Shown here: positions 51,486 through 60,476 of the stretch, one piece after another | Position numbering within the stretch: position 1 is the stretch's first letter | Layout of the letters: each line of letters starts with the position of its first letter | Origin: Chloroflexota bacterium | GTDB lineage: Bacteria > Chloroflexota > Limnocylindria > Limnocylindrales > CSP1-4 | Length of the DNA: 61,897 nucleotides | Direction: 5' to 3' | Assembly (NCBI GenBank): GCA_021786385.1 | Contig: JAJYNJ010000062.1 | Location: 1 to 61,897, forward strand | Translations under genes and position numbers: made by a program | The notes under the pieces: model-generated | The model's input: only the letters and a program-made list of their open reading frames with translations | The model's database searches: none | What the model was told of the DNA's origin: nothing

Positions 51486-51988
51486 GGTGCGCGGGTCTGC
51501 CTGGCTCGGCGGGCAGGGATCGCCGTCCCTGAAACCAGGTTGATGACGTTCGCTGGCCCCTACCGTACGTTCATGGCGCAGCGATTCGATCGGGAGGGAA
51601 CAGGTCGCCGCCTCTTCGCATCGGCCAGGACCTGGCCGAGATCTTCCGACGGCTGGTGTTCGACGTGCTCACCGGGCATCGGGACGACCATCTGCGCAAC
51701 CACGGGTTTGTCAGGTCAACCGATGGTTGGCGCCTCGCGCCGGCCTTCGACCTCAACCCGATGCCCGACAGCGCCGAGCACGAGTTGGCCATCGGCCTCG
51801 ACACGCACGCTCCGCACCTCGAGCTCGCGGTGGCGCAAACGGCGCCATTCTGTCGTCTGTCAGCCGCCGCATCGCGCCGGTTCGTCGAGGAGGTGCGTGG
51901 CGCTGTGGTCGGCTGGCGGGAGGTCGCCGCCGAGGCCAGCCTCTCTGCCGACGAGATCGAGCTGATGGACAGCACCATCGCGCCGTAG
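51486..51988 (+). pseudogene. hipA: Degenerate hipA (kinase toxin) fragment
   Basis: HipA is a serine kinase toxin of HipBA modules. Two pieces in different frames recall HipA: first LARRAGIAVPETRL with FMAQRFDREG and FASA (51498-51635), then DLAEIFRRLVFDVLTGHRDDHLRNHGF with GWRLAPAFDLNP (51630-51988). The pieces are joined by an apparent deletion of about 30-35 codons plus a frameshift near 51630. The N-terminal half and any hipB are missing. The catalytic-loop HRDDHLRNHG replaces the usual NTDDHLRNHG. It lies 64 nt after the tRNA-Pro gene, so it may be the remnant of an insertion. Confidence 0.75.
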
Positions 51989-52175
51989 AGCCAGGCTCAG
52001 CCCTGGGCTGACCACGGGGCCTGGGAGAGGCGCACCGATGTTGTCCCGGGAGCGCTCCCGGAACGGACCCGCTCGGGCCGCTCGCGTCGGTGTCCACCCT
52101 GGCGACGCGCCTTCGTCGACGAGGGCCGCCAGCCCAGAGGGCGGCCAGCGCAAACGGCCGCCGCGCGTCAGACGC

Positions 52176-52667
52176 TCAGCGCGTCCCCCACTGATACGTC
52201 TCTTTCACGATGCGCAGGTAGACGAACGCTTCCGTCTCGCGCACGCCATCGACGTGGCGGAGCCGGTCCACGAGGAACGAGAGAAGCGCCTCGTTGTCCT
52301 CGCAGACCGTCTCGACCAGGATGTCGTAGTGGCCGGCGGTGATGACCGCGTACGAGACCTCGGGCAGCGCGGCGATCTGCTCGGCCGCGGAGATCAGCTT
52401 CTCCCCGTCGCAACGGACGCCGATCATCGCCATCTGGTGGAACCCCACCTTGAGCGGATCGGTGACGCCGACGATCTGGAGGATCCCGCGCTCGACGAGG
52501 CGGTTCACGCGGGCGCGCACCGCCGCCTCGCTCACGCCAATATCGGCCGCGATCTGGGTGTACGGACGGCGCCCGTCCTGCTGCAGGTGCTCGATGATGC
52601 GCTTGTCGAGGGGCGAGAGCTCGTCGCCCACCCGGTCGGTCAGGGCGCGCGAACGGATCGGTTCCAT
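52176..52667 (-). CDS. Lrp/AsnC-family transcriptional regulator
   Basis: The 163-residue protein has an N-terminal helix-turn-helix (LSPLDKRIIEHLQQDGRRPY; QIAADIGVSEAAVRARVNRL near residues 17-60) and a C-terminal RAM ligand domain (GHYDILVETVCEDNEALLSFL near 115). Lrp/AsnC proteins sense amino acids and often control a divergent gene. Here the divergent gene is a PLP trans-sulfuration enzyme, 121 nt away, so control by methionine, cysteine or related amino acids is a reasonable guess. Start ATG 52667. Confidence 0.92.
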   Translation of the reverse strand: MEPIRSRALTDRVGDELSPLDKRIIEHLQQDGRRPYTQIAADIGVSEAAVRARVNRLVERGILQIVGVTDPLKVGFHQMAMIGVRCDGEKLISAAEQIAALPEVSYAVITAGHYDILVETVCEDNEALLSFLVDRLRHVDGVRETEAFVYLRIVKETYQWGTR

Positions 52668-52774
52668 CGGCGCGGACAGTAGCAGGTCCGGCCCCGCCGG
52701 TCCAACGGAATTCGCAGGCAGGACGGGGCAAAGGGCGTGGGTTCGCAGCGCGGAGGATCGGGCGCGAGCCGGTG

Positions 52775-52780
52775 TACGAT
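52775..52780 (+). promoter_or_regulatory. -10 element (TACGAT), leaderless start
   Basis: TACGAT ends 8 nt before the ATG at 52789 and lies in the Lrp/trans-sulfuration divergent region. Confidence 0.5.
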
Positions 52781-52788
52781 GCCCCGCG

Positions 52789-53997
52789 ATGCAGCACGAC
52801 GCCGCGCAGGGCGGCTTCTCCACTCGGGCGATCCGAGCCGCCGGCCGCTCCCCCCGCCTCGACCAGGAGTCGACGGCTGTCCCGATCTACCAGACGGCGA
52901 CCTTTCGTGCGGCCGACTCCACCGAGCTGGCGGACGTCCTGACGAATCGCCGTCCCGGCTACGCCTATTCGCGGATCGACAACCCGACCGCCGCCGCGCT
53001 GGCCGCGGCGGTCGCCGAACTCGAAGGTGCGGCGGAGGGGTTCGCGTTCGGTACCGGGATGGGCGCGATCTTCGCCGCGCTGGCCTCGCAGCTCTCGGCC
53101 GGGGACGAGGTGGTGGCCTCGAACGCGCTGTACGGCAGCACGCGCTCGCTGATCGAGCACGAGCTGCGCCGGTTCGGCGTGACGGCGCGGTACGTGGACG
53201 CGACCGACCACGCCGCCGTGGAGGCCGCGCTCACGCCCGCGACGCGCGTCCTGTACGTGGAGACGATCTCGAACCCGACGATCGTGGTGGCCGACCTCGC
53301 GCGCCTCGCGGCGATCGCCCGTCGCCACGACGCTGCGCTCATCGTCGACAACACGTTCGCCTCGCCCTACCTCTGCCGGCCAATCGAGTTCGGCGCCGAC
53401 CTCGTCGTCGAGTCCGCGACGAAGTGGATCGCCGGCCACTCCGACGTGCTGGCCGGCATCGTGTGCGGGGATCGCGAGCGGATGGCCGCCGTACGCGCCC
53501 TGCAGGTCGACACTGGCGGGATCGTCGCCCCGTTCAGCGCCTTCCTGGTGCTGCGCGGGCTCACCACGCTGGCCGTGCGGATGGAGCGGCACGCCGCGAC
53601 CGCGCTGGCGCTCGCGCAGTACCTCGAGGCGCGACGCGACGTGGTGGTGCGTGTCTACTACCCCGGGCTGGCGAGCCATCCGCAGGTGGAGGTGGCCAGG
53701 CGCCAACTGCGCACGGGCGGCGGGATGCTCGCGTTCGACCTCGGCGGCCGCGAGGCCGGGAGGGCCTTCCTCGATGCGCTGGAGCTCGGAGAGCGCACCG
53801 CCTCACTGGGCAGCGTGCACACGATTGCCGTGCATCCGCCGTCGACTACACACCGCCAGCTCGACGCGGCGGCGCTCGAGCGGGCGGGGATCGCCCCCGG
53901 ATTGGTCCGCATGTCGGTGGGGCTCGAAGACACGGACGATCTGCTCGCCGATCTCTCCCGTGCGCTGGACGCGGCCCGCGCTGCCGCACGACCGTGA
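52789..53997 (+). CDS. PLP-dependent trans-sulfuration enzyme (cystathionine gamma-synthase/lyase family)
   Basis: The 402-residue protein has the fold and motifs of the Met/Cys metabolism PLP family: IYQTATFRA near 33, YSRIDNPTAAALA near 60, YGSTRSLIEHEL near 117, VDNTFASPY near 185 and the PLP lysine in ESATKWIAGHSD near 207. The family includes cystathionine gamma-synthase, cystathionine beta- and gamma-lyase, and methionine gamma-lyase, which cannot be separated by eye. ATG 52789 follows TACGAT by 8 nt. It is divergent from an Lrp regulator. Confidence 0.9.
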   Translation: MQHDAAQGGFSTRAIRAAGRSPRLDQESTAVPIYQTATFRAADSTELADVLTNRRPGYAYSRIDNPTAAALAAAVAELEGAAEGFAFGTGMGAIFAALASQLSAGDEVVASNALYGSTRSLIEHELRRFGVTARYVDATDHAAVEAALTPATRVLYVETISNPTIVVADLARLAAIARRHDAALIVDNTFASPYLCRPIEFGADLVVESATKWIAGHSDVLAGIVCGDRERMAAVRALQVDTGGIVAPFSAFLVLRGLTTLAVRMERHAATALALAQYLEARRDVVVRVYYPGLASHPQVEVARRQLRTGGGMLAFDLGGREAGRAFLDALELGERTASLGSVHTIAVHPPSTTHRQLDAAALERAGIAPGLVRMSVGLEDTDDLLADLSRALDAARAAARP

Positions 53998-54109
53998 CGG
54001 CGGCGTGCGCGCGACGGCGGCGTGCGCGTGGGAGACAGCCCGCATCTGCCTCTGCCCGTGCCCGCGCCCGTGGCTCTCTTCCGCCCATGACCGCGCCGCG
54101 CACCTGACG

Positions 54110-55534
54110 ATGGCCACCGCGTCCCTGGTACGAGCCCGCTCAGCACGGCCCTCCGACCTGCTCGCGGGGCTCGGCTTCGCCGCCTGGCGCCTGCTCACGA
54201 GCGTGCGCTTCGCGGTGCTCCAGATCATCGCGATCGCCGTCGCCGCCGTCTTCGGCGCCCTGCTGCCGCAGATGCCCGCCTCGGCGCTGCAGGACCCCTC
54301 CCAGTACGCCCGGCAGATGGCCGGGATCCACGCCCAGTACGACGGGCTCTCGATCTTGGGGGTCGTCATCGGGCCGACCTTTGTCGACCTGCTCGAACGG
54401 CTCGGCCTGCTGCACGTCTTCAGCGTCTGGTGGTTCACGACGCTGCTCACGCTGCTCGCCGTGAGCATCGTGGTCTGCACGGCGGATCGGACGCCGCGGC
54501 TGTGGCGCAGTGTGCGCGAGGTCCGCGTCGCCCAGCCGGAGGGCTTCTTCGATCTGCGCTTGCCGAACCGCACCGCGATCGAGGGGCCGCTGGCGGAGGA
54601 ACGCGCCGCGGAGGTGCTGCGGCGGCACCGCTTCGTCGTGCGAAGTGCCGAGGGCATCGTGTACGGCGACCGCAACCAGTACTTCCGGCTGGCCACGCTC
54701 CTCACCCACGCCGGCCTCGTGCTCTTCCTGGCGGCCGCGGCGATCACCGGGGCGTTCGGCTTCCAGACGGTGCTTGTCCTCGGCGATGGCCAGACGGCCC
54801 CGGTGCAACCGGTGGGGACGCCAGGGAATCTGATCGTCAAGAACGTCGAATTCTCCGCGCCCACCCGACCGGACGGTTCGTTCCTCGACTTCATGACGAA
54901 CGTCGCCGTCTACCAGGACGGGCGCCTGATCGCGCAGAAGACGATCCACGTGAACGACCCGCTCGTGGTCGACGGGTACGTGATTCACCAGAACACGTTC
55001 GGCCCGGCCGCCAACCTGGAGATCCACGATCCTTCCGGGCGTCTCGTCTGGACGGGACCCGTCCTGCTCGCCGGCACGCTGGTGGGGCTGCCGCAGGGGT
55101 TCCTGACGATTCCGGGCTCCAACCTCGGGCTGCTGCTGGTCCTGGACCGCAGTGCCGCGGGCGCGCCCCGACTCACCCTGCAGGGGCTCGTCGCCGACCG
55201 GGCGGGCGGCAGTACCCAGACGGTCTTCATGGAATCGCTGGGCGTCGGTCAGACGAGCGACACGGGGGTCACCGGTGGGTACGCGATCCGCTGGGTCGAG
55301 ACGTCGGCGTTCACCGGGCTCGTGGTGCGGCGCGACCCGGGCGAAGCGTTGGTCTGGATCGCATTCCTCCTGATGCTCGGGGGCCTGGTGCTGACGTTCT
55401 ACTTCCCGCGACGACGCATCTGGATCCGGACACTGCCGCAGCGAGCAGAGGTGGCGATGCTCGCGGACCGCTATGTGGACGTGCCGCGCGAGCTGCGCGA
55501 GGTGGTCCGGGAGTTGCGGAGCGCCGCCGGCTGA
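54110..55534 (+). CDS. resB: ResB-like cytochrome c biogenesis protein
   Basis: ResB (Ccs1) works with ResC (CcsA) to ligate haem to c-type cytochromes on the outer face of the membrane. The 474-residue protein has membrane segments near 25-45, 75-100, 190-215 and 425-445, and a large external domain rich in beta strands: ILGVVIGPTFVDLLERLGLLHVF near 85, FSAPTRPDGSFLDFMTN near 245, and YVIHQNTFGPAANLEI near 285. ATG 54110 gives a plausible N-terminus. No resC/ccsA lies in the window, so the partner must be elsewhere or absent. Confidence 0.85.
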   Translation: MATASLVRARSARPSDLLAGLGFAAWRLLTSVRFAVLQIIAIAVAAVFGALLPQMPASALQDPSQYARQMAGIHAQYDGLSILGVVIGPTFVDLLERLGLLHVFSVWWFTTLLTLLAVSIVVCTADRTPRLWRSVREVRVAQPEGFFDLRLPNRTAIEGPLAEERAAEVLRRHRFVVRSAEGIVYGDRNQYFRLATLLTHAGLVLFLAAAAITGAFGFQTVLVLGDGQTAPVQPVGTPGNLIVKNVEFSAPTRPDGSFLDFMTNVAVYQDGRLIAQKTIHVNDPLVVDGYVIHQNTFGPAANLEIHDPSGRLVWTGPVLLAGTLVGLPQGFLTIPGSNLGLLLVLDRSAAGAPRLTLQGLVADRAGGSTQTVFMESLGVGQTSDTGVTGGYAIRWVETSAFTGLVVRRDPGEALVWIAFLLMLGGLVLTFYFPRRRIWIRTLPQRAEVAMLADRYVDVPRELREVVRELRSAAG

Positions 55535-55567
55535 CGGCGCGCGGCGCTCGCGTGAGACCATGGCGCA

Positions 55568-57199
55568 GTGCCGACACTGACCCAGATCTGGCGCGACGTC
55601 GTGCCCACCGCAACCTGGCTTTCGCCCGCAGGCGCCGGGGCTGGGGGCCCCGTACCGGATCCCGAGATCGCCTGGATTCGCGTGCTGCGTGCCCGCGTCC
55701 CCGCCCTCGAGGGGCTCGAGCCTGGCGACCTCGCCATCGTGCCCGAACCGGTCCTCTCGGCGCTCGACGCCGGTCTGGCGGACCCGTCGGCCATCGTCGC
55801 CGAACTGACGCGCGCCGGCGTGGCAGGGTTGCTCCTGGTGGGCGACGGCCCGCCGGCGCCCGCGGCGGCTGGGCTCGTCGACGCCGCCCGAGCGCGCGCG
55901 CTTGCCGTCCTCCGGCTCACCGGAGGCGACCCGGGCGCGCTCGAGCGCTCGCTGGTCGGCTATCTGGTGAACCGCCGCGCGGAGCTCGACCGCCAGGCCG
56001 CCCAGGTGGACGCGGCGCTCGAGCGTCTGGCGCTCGAGGGGTACGGCCTCGAGGCGCTGGCGGGCGCGGTCGGCGCGGCGCTCGGCCGCGCTGTGGCGAT
56101 CGAGGACGAGCGCGGGGCCGCCGTTACCGTGCACGCCCCCGACGGTGTCGCGGAGGCGGCGGCAGCAGCAGCGCGCTACCTGGCACAGCCGCGACAGGCG
56201 GCCCTGCGGGTCGCGCTGCCCGGTGTCGGCACGCTCGCCCTGCTCGGTCCCTTGCCGGCCAGCGACCTGGATCGGGCCGTTGCCGACCGCGTGGCGCCGC
56301 TGCTCGCGCTCGAGATGGGAGGCGCAACTGCGGCACGGCGGACGCGCGTCGCGGGGCCGCTCGAGTCGCTGCCCGCCGATGGCCCGCCCTGGGCGGTGGT
56401 GGTGGCCCGACAGATCGTGCCGGGCGAGGAGGTTTCCGCGGAGGAACGGGCGCGCCGCCGCGATCGCCTCCTCCGCCTCGCCCCGGCGCGTCGCCTGCTC
56501 CTCAGGGGCGATGTGACCAGCGTGGACTACCGCATGGTGGTCGCGTTGGGCCGGGACGACCCGCGTGGCCTCGCGATCGCATCTCGCATCGCCGCCACCA
56601 TCGGACGGGATGTCGCCGCGTCTCGGCCGTTCAGTCGGCCGGAGGATCGGTCGGCTGCGGAGGCCGAGGCGCGGTCGACGCTGGAGGCGGCCGAGGCCAT
56701 CCCCACCGCGGAGGCTATCTCCGAGGCCGAGGCCAGTCCCGAGGTCGGCGCGCTCCCGGAGCCATCGACTGCGGCCGAGGGGTCAGAGAAGCCGGCGGGC
56801 ACCCGCTCCGTGGTCGCCGAGGGCGCCCGCACCGGCTCTCTCCGCCCTGGGCCGCGGGTCCTGCAGGCCGAACGCCTGCCCGCCTACCGTCTGCTCGGCG
56901 AACTGCACAACCTGCCGAACGGCGCCCGACTGGCAGGCGCCCTGCTCGCGCCCCTCCTCGTGGGGTCGGTGAAGAGCCGACGCCGGCGTGTGGCGACCCT
57001 GCGCGCGGTCCTCGAACATCCGGGGGCGGCCGGGGCCGCCGAAGCGCTCGGGATCCACCGCAACACGCTGCTCTACCGGATCGCCCGCATCGAGGCGCTC
57101 ACGGGCTGGCGGCTCGATGACCCCGACCTGCGGCTGGCCCTGGCAGTCGCAGTCAGACTTGTGCAGAATGCCCAATCCGGCGAGTCGGTCGCGGGCTGA
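55568..57199 (+). CDS. PucR-type transcriptional regulator
   Basis: The 543-residue protein has a PucR-like N-terminal domain (WLSPAGAGAGGP; LEPGDLAIVPE; ELTRAGVAGLLLVGDG near 80), a central GAF-like region (ALEMGGATAARR near 255) and a C-terminal helix-turn-helix (AEALGIHRNTLLYRIARIEAL near 495) of the PucR/CdaR type. A Glu/Ala/Ser-rich linker (about 350-420) holds AEA-type repeats. PucR proteins control purine, amino acid or nitrogen genes. glnA lies 109 nt downstream in the same direction, so a role in nitrogen control is likely. GTG 55568 start. Confidence 0.8.
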   Translation: MPTLTQIWRDVVPTATWLSPAGAGAGGPVPDPEIAWIRVLRARVPALEGLEPGDLAIVPEPVLSALDAGLADPSAIVAELTRAGVAGLLLVGDGPPAPAAAGLVDAARARALAVLRLTGGDPGALERSLVGYLVNRRAELDRQAAQVDAALERLALEGYGLEALAGAVGAALGRAVAIEDERGAAVTVHAPDGVAEAAAAAARYLAQPRQAALRVALPGVGTLALLGPLPASDLDRAVADRVAPLLALEMGGATAARRTRVAGPLESLPADGPPWAVVVARQIVPGEEVSAEERARRRDRLLRLAPARRLLLRGDVTSVDYRMVVALGRDDPRGLAIASRIAATIGRDVAASRPFSRPEDRSAAEAEARSTLEAAEAIPTAEAISEAEASPEVGALPEPSTAAEGSEKPAGTRSVVAEGARTGSLRPGPRVLQAERLPAYRLLGELHNLPNGARLAGALLAPLLVGSVKSRRRRVATLRAVLEHPGAAGAAEALGIHRNTLLYRIARIEALTGWRLDDPDLRLALAVAVRLVQNAQSGESVAG

Positions 57200-57229
57200 C
57201 GGGCCGGCATGTGGCGGCCGTGGGTCGGT

Positions 57230-57235
57230 TAGACT
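57230..57235 (+). promoter_or_regulatory. Putative -10 element (TAGACT) of glnA
   Basis: TAGACT lies 73 nt before the glnA ATG, in a leader of moderate length that carries GGAGG. Confidence 0.45.
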
Positions 57236-57308
57236 GAGCCCCGTTGTGCAGGGTGCCTAAGCTGCAGGCGCGGTAGCGGAGCCATGGCAGGTGGAGGACA
57301 GGGACGCG

Positions 57309-58691
57309 ATGACGATCGAGGTTCGGAACGGCGATCCGGGGGCGGCGATCACGGCCGCGCAGGAGCGGGGGATCCGCTTCGTGCAGCTGCAGTTCTCGGA
57401 CATCATCGGCGCGGTCAAGAGCGTGACGATCCCGCTCCACCAGCTGGCCGAGTCGATCGAGCACGGGACCTGGTTCGACGGCAGCTCCATCGAAGGGTTC
57501 ACGCGGATTGCCGAGAGCGACCAGTACCTGAAACCGGACCTCAGCACGTTCGCGGAAATTCCCTGGCAGCCCGGCCATGGCGATGGCGGCCCACTCGGTG
57601 GCCGCGGGACCGCGCGCATCATCTGCGACGTCTACACCCCGAAGGGCGAGCCGTTCGTGGGCGACCCACGCTACGTGCTGCGCCGCCAGCTCGCGCGTGC
57701 CGAGCGCCTCGGATATCGCTTCAACACCGGCCCGGAGCTCGAGTTCTTCCTCTTCCGGCGAGACGAGCAGGGCAATATCCAGCCGTTGCCGCACGACCAG
57801 GCCGGGTACTTCGACTTCAGCACGGACCTGGCGCAGGAAGTGCGGCAGGACATGGTCAACGCGCTCGAGGCGTTCGGGATCATCGTCGAGGCGGCCCACC
57901 ACGAGGTGGCGCCGGGGCAGCACGAGATCGACTTCGAGTACTCCGATGCGCTGCGCACGGCCGACAATGCGGTGACGTTCCGGTTCACGCTGAAGGCGGT
58001 CGCGCAGATGCACGGCCTGTACGCCACGTTCATGCCGAAGCCGATCTTCGGGATCAACGGCTCAGGGATGCACACGCACCAGAGCCTCTACGACCTGAAG
58101 GCGGGAAGGAACGCCTTCGCCGACCCGTCGAACAAGTACGGGCTCTCCGATCTGGCACGCGCCTACATGGCCGGCATCCTGGCCCACGCGCGCGGCATGA
58201 TCGCAGTGTTGGCGCCTCTCGTGAACTCGTACAAGCGGCTGGTCCCCGGCTACGAGGCGCCCACGTACCTGACCTGGGGCCGCGTCAACCGCTCGGCGCT
58301 GATCCGTGTGCCGATGGTCTCGCCGGGCCGCAGCATCGAGGCGACGCGGATCGAGCTGCGCTGCCCCGACCCGTCCGCGAACCCGTACCTGGCCTTCGCC
58401 GTGATGCTTGCGGCGGGGCTCGACGGGGTCGAGAAGGGGATGGAGCTGGCTGAGCCGGTCGAGGAGAGCCTCTACGAGATGGACGCTGCACGGATCGCGG
58501 AGCGCGGGATCCGGCAGCTGCCCGCGACGCTCGGGGAGGCGATCGACGAGCTGGAGGCCGACCCGGTGATCTGCGAGGCGCTGGGGGACCACGTCCTCAG
58601 CCACTTCGTCGAGGCGAAGCGCGCCGAGTGGCAGGAGTATCGCGCCCAGGTCACGAGCTGGGAGCTCGACCGCTACCTCGAGCAGTTCTGA
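57309..58691 (+). CDS. glnA: Glutamine synthetase type I
   Basis: GlnA makes glutamine from glutamate, ammonia and ATP. The 460-residue protein has a complete set: WFDGSSIEGFTRIAESDQYLKPD near 55, GPELEFFLFRRD near 140, the ATP/glutamate region HHEVAPGQHEIDFEYSDAL near 200, and NGSGMHTHQSLYDL near 248 (active-site His). RIPMVSPG-like RVPMVSPGRSIEATRIELRCPDPSANPYL near 335 completes the site. The short form without the adenylylation-type tail and with FDGSSIEGF fits GSI-alpha. GGAGGACAGGG precedes ATG 57309; GTG 57291 is less likely. Confidence 0.96.
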   Translation: MTIEVRNGDPGAAITAAQERGIRFVQLQFSDIIGAVKSVTIPLHQLAESIEHGTWFDGSSIEGFTRIAESDQYLKPDLSTFAEIPWQPGHGDGGPLGGRGTARIICDVYTPKGEPFVGDPRYVLRRQLARAERLGYRFNTGPELEFFLFRRDEQGNIQPLPHDQAGYFDFSTDLAQEVRQDMVNALEAFGIIVEAAHHEVAPGQHEIDFEYSDALRTADNAVTFRFTLKAVAQMHGLYATFMPKPIFGINGSGMHTHQSLYDLKAGRNAFADPSNKYGLSDLARAYMAGILAHARGMIAVLAPLVNSYKRLVPGYEAPTYLTWGRVNRSALIRVPMVSPGRSIEATRIELRCPDPSANPYLAFAVMLAAGLDGVEKGMELAEPVEESLYEMDAARIAERGIRQLPATLGEAIDELEADPVICEALGDHVLSHFVEAKRAEWQEYRAQVTSWELDRYLEQF

Positions 58692-58713
58692 GCCGGAGCA
58701 CACGGGCTCCTGG

Positions 58714-58758
58714 CCCTGCGAGCCTCGACCCTGCGAGCCTCGACCCTGCGAGCCGCCC
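58714..58758. repeat. 15-bp tandem repeat, three copies
   Basis: CCCTGCGAGCCTCGA starts at 58714, 58729 and 58744. It lies between convergent glnA and the acyltransferase gene. Confidence 0.85.
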
Positions 58759-58816
58759 CCTTTCCGCTTCGCCCGGGGGACGGCTCGCCTCTCTTGGCCG
58801 AAGCGGCCGCGGTGCC

Positions 58817-59539
58817 CTAGCCGAAGCGGCCGCGGTACTCCGGCGGCAGCAGCGCCGCGATGCGTCGCATCAGGTCCTCGCTGGCGGCGTCGAGCACGGC
58901 ATGGCGTTCGGCCTGCGCCGGGCGGCGGCCGATGTCGATCGCGTCGGCCTCCGGTTCCGGCGGGGCCACGATCCGGTATGGCGCACCGAACCGGATGTGC
59001 ACCGTCTTGCCAGGTCGCGGTAACGGCGCACCAACTGGCCAGAGCTCCTCGGTGCCCCAGATCGCCGCAGGTACCACTTCCGCGCCGCTGCGGACCGCAA
59101 GCAAGGCGACCCCGGGCTTTGGCTCTCCGAGCACCCCGGTCCGGCTGCGGGTGCCTTCGGGTGCGAGGCCGAGCCAGTCGCCACCCACCAGCACCTCGCG
59201 CGCCATCCGATACGCCTCCCGGTCGGGCCGGCCGCGGCGGACCGCGAACCCGCCGTAGTCGCGCAGCAGGACGCCGAAGATCGGAAGCGCCACCGCTTCG
59301 GCCTTGGCCATGTGCCGCACGCGTCGCCCCACCGCGCGATGCACGACCATCGCCAGCAGCACCGGGTCGGCCAACGACAAGTGGTTGCTCGCCAGGATCA
59401 CGCTGGGCCGGTCCGGGAGCAGGTCGAGCCCTTCGACCTCGAGCCGAACTCGTCCAAGTGCCATCAGGACGCGTACGGACGCGTTGACGAGTCGAAAGGT
59501 CGACGAGACCGGTGGCGGGGGCGGCGCAGGCGTCGTCAC
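58817..59539 (-). CDS. plsC: 1-acyl-sn-glycerol-3-phosphate acyltransferase (PlsC-like)
   Basis: The 240-residue protein has the PlsC/LPLAT motifs in order: NHLSLADP near residue 51 (H-x4-D), GFAVRRGRPDREAY near 96 and APEGTRSRTG near 126. The function would be acylation of lysophosphatidate or a related lipid in phospholipid synthesis. There is a hydrophobic N-terminal stretch but no clear membrane helix. The GTG overlaps the SDR/enoyl-reductase stop as GTGA, so the two are co-translated. A link to fatty acid and membrane lipid synthesis follows from the pair. Confidence 0.88.
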   Translation of the reverse strand: MTTPAPPPPPVSSTFRLVNASVRVLMALGRVRLEVEGLDLLPDRPSVILASNHLSLADPVLLAMVVHRAVGRRVRHMAKAEAVALPIFGVLLRDYGGFAVRRGRPDREAYRMAREVLVGGDWLGLAPEGTRSRTGVLGEPKPGVALLAVRSGAEVVPAAIWGTEELWPVGAPLPRPGKTVHIRFGAPYRIVAPPEPEADAIDIGRRPAQAERHAVLDAASEDLMRRIAALLPPEYRGRFG

Positions 59540-60396
59540 CCCTCTGCCTGCTTCGAACCCATCAGCTCCCCGCCGTCGACCCCGATCGTGTTGCCGGTCA
59601 CCCAGTAGAGGCGCGGCGACGCGAGCGCCACGATCGCCTCCGCGACGTCCTCGGGCGTCGTCATGCGCCCGGCCGGGTTGCGCTCGCGGACATACCGGAA
59701 CAGTTCCTCGTGGCCGGGGATCGCCCGCGACGCACGCGTATCGGCGACGCCCGCGCGGATCGCGTTGACGGTGATGCCGTGCGGGATCAGCTCCAGCGCG
59801 AGCTGACGGCAGTGCGACTCGAGCGCCGCCTTCGCCGCGCTGACCGGACCGTAGGTCGGGACGACCTTGACCGCGCCCTCACTGGTCATCGCGAAGAGGC
59901 GGCTCCCGCGTGCGATGAGGCCGGCGTGGAAGAGGTCGCGCGTCCAGTAGACCATCGAGTGGGCCATCACATCCGCGGTCATCTCCAGCTGCCGTTGCGA
60001 GACCTCTTTGCGTGCCGGATCGGTCGAGATGTACGAGAGCGTGACGCCGAAGGCGAGGGAGTGCAGGAAGACGGCGATATACGGCTCGACACCTGCGGCG
60101 CGCCGTTCGGCGAACCGGCGCGCGATGTCCTCGATGACCGCGTGCCGCTTCTCCTCGTCCGCCGCGTTGACGTTGTGGAAGACGACCGGCACACCGGTGG
60201 CCTCGATCGTGCGTCGCACCTCGTCTGCCGCGGCGAGGCTGCCGCGCAGGTCGAGGTGGACACCGACGATCGGGTAGCCGTCGCGGGCGAGCGCGATCGC
60301 CGTCGCGGCTCCGAACCCGCTGCTGGCCCCCAGGATCAGCGCCCAACGTTCCCGTCGGTCCGTCTCGACCATCCGTCCCTCCGTGTCGCGGCCCAT
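59536..60396 (-). CDS. Enoyl-ACP reductase-like SDR (FabL-type)
   Basis: The 286-residue protein is a short-chain dehydrogenase with the nucleotide motif GASSGFGAATAIAL near 21. The catalytic pair reads YGPVSAAKAALE, a Tyr-x6-Lys spacing as in enoyl-ACP reductases (FabI/FabL) and not the classical Tyr-x3-Lys. AVFLHSLAFG replaces the NNAG motif. It is close to FabL (B. subtilis enoyl-ACP reductase III). ATG 60396 follows TACACT by 9 nt on the minus strand; ATG 60378 with GGAGGG upstream is the alternative. The co-translated acyltransferase supports a lipid role. Confidence 0.82.
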   Translation of the reverse strand: MGRDTEGRMVETDRRERWALILGASSGFGAATAIALARDGYPIVGVHLDLRGSLAAADEVRRTIEATGVPVVFHNVNAADEEKRHAVIEDIARRFAERRAAGVEPYIAVFLHSLAFGVTLSYISTDPARKEVSQRQLEMTADVMAHSMVYWTRDLFHAGLIARGSRLFAMTSEGAVKVVPTYGPVSAAKAALESHCRQLALELIPHGITVNAIRAGVADTRASRAIPGHEELFRYVRERNPAGRMTTPEDVAEAIVALASPRLYWVTGNTIGVDGGELMGSKQAEG

Positions 60397-60405
60397 CCGG
60401 GCGAG

Positions 60406-60411
60406 AGTGTA
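60406..60411 (-). promoter_or_regulatory. -10 element (TACACT) of the enoyl-reductase gene
   Basis: On the minus strand TACACT ends 9 nt before ATG 60396. It belongs to a divergent region with the TAGGAT at 60584. Confidence 0.45.
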
Positions 60412-60476
60412 GCGGGCTCCTTCGGGTGTCGATGCGGCGAGCGGCGCGCTATCCGCGGCCGACCCGATCGATGTGG

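Noticed and set aside
51486-51988. Active HipBA toxin-antitoxin
   Set aside because: The gene is broken by a frameshift and deletion, and there is no hipB.
54430-57120. 896-residue plus-strand ORF
   Set aside because: It overlaps ResB and PucR in another frame, and its sequence is nearly all Arg/Ala/Gly.
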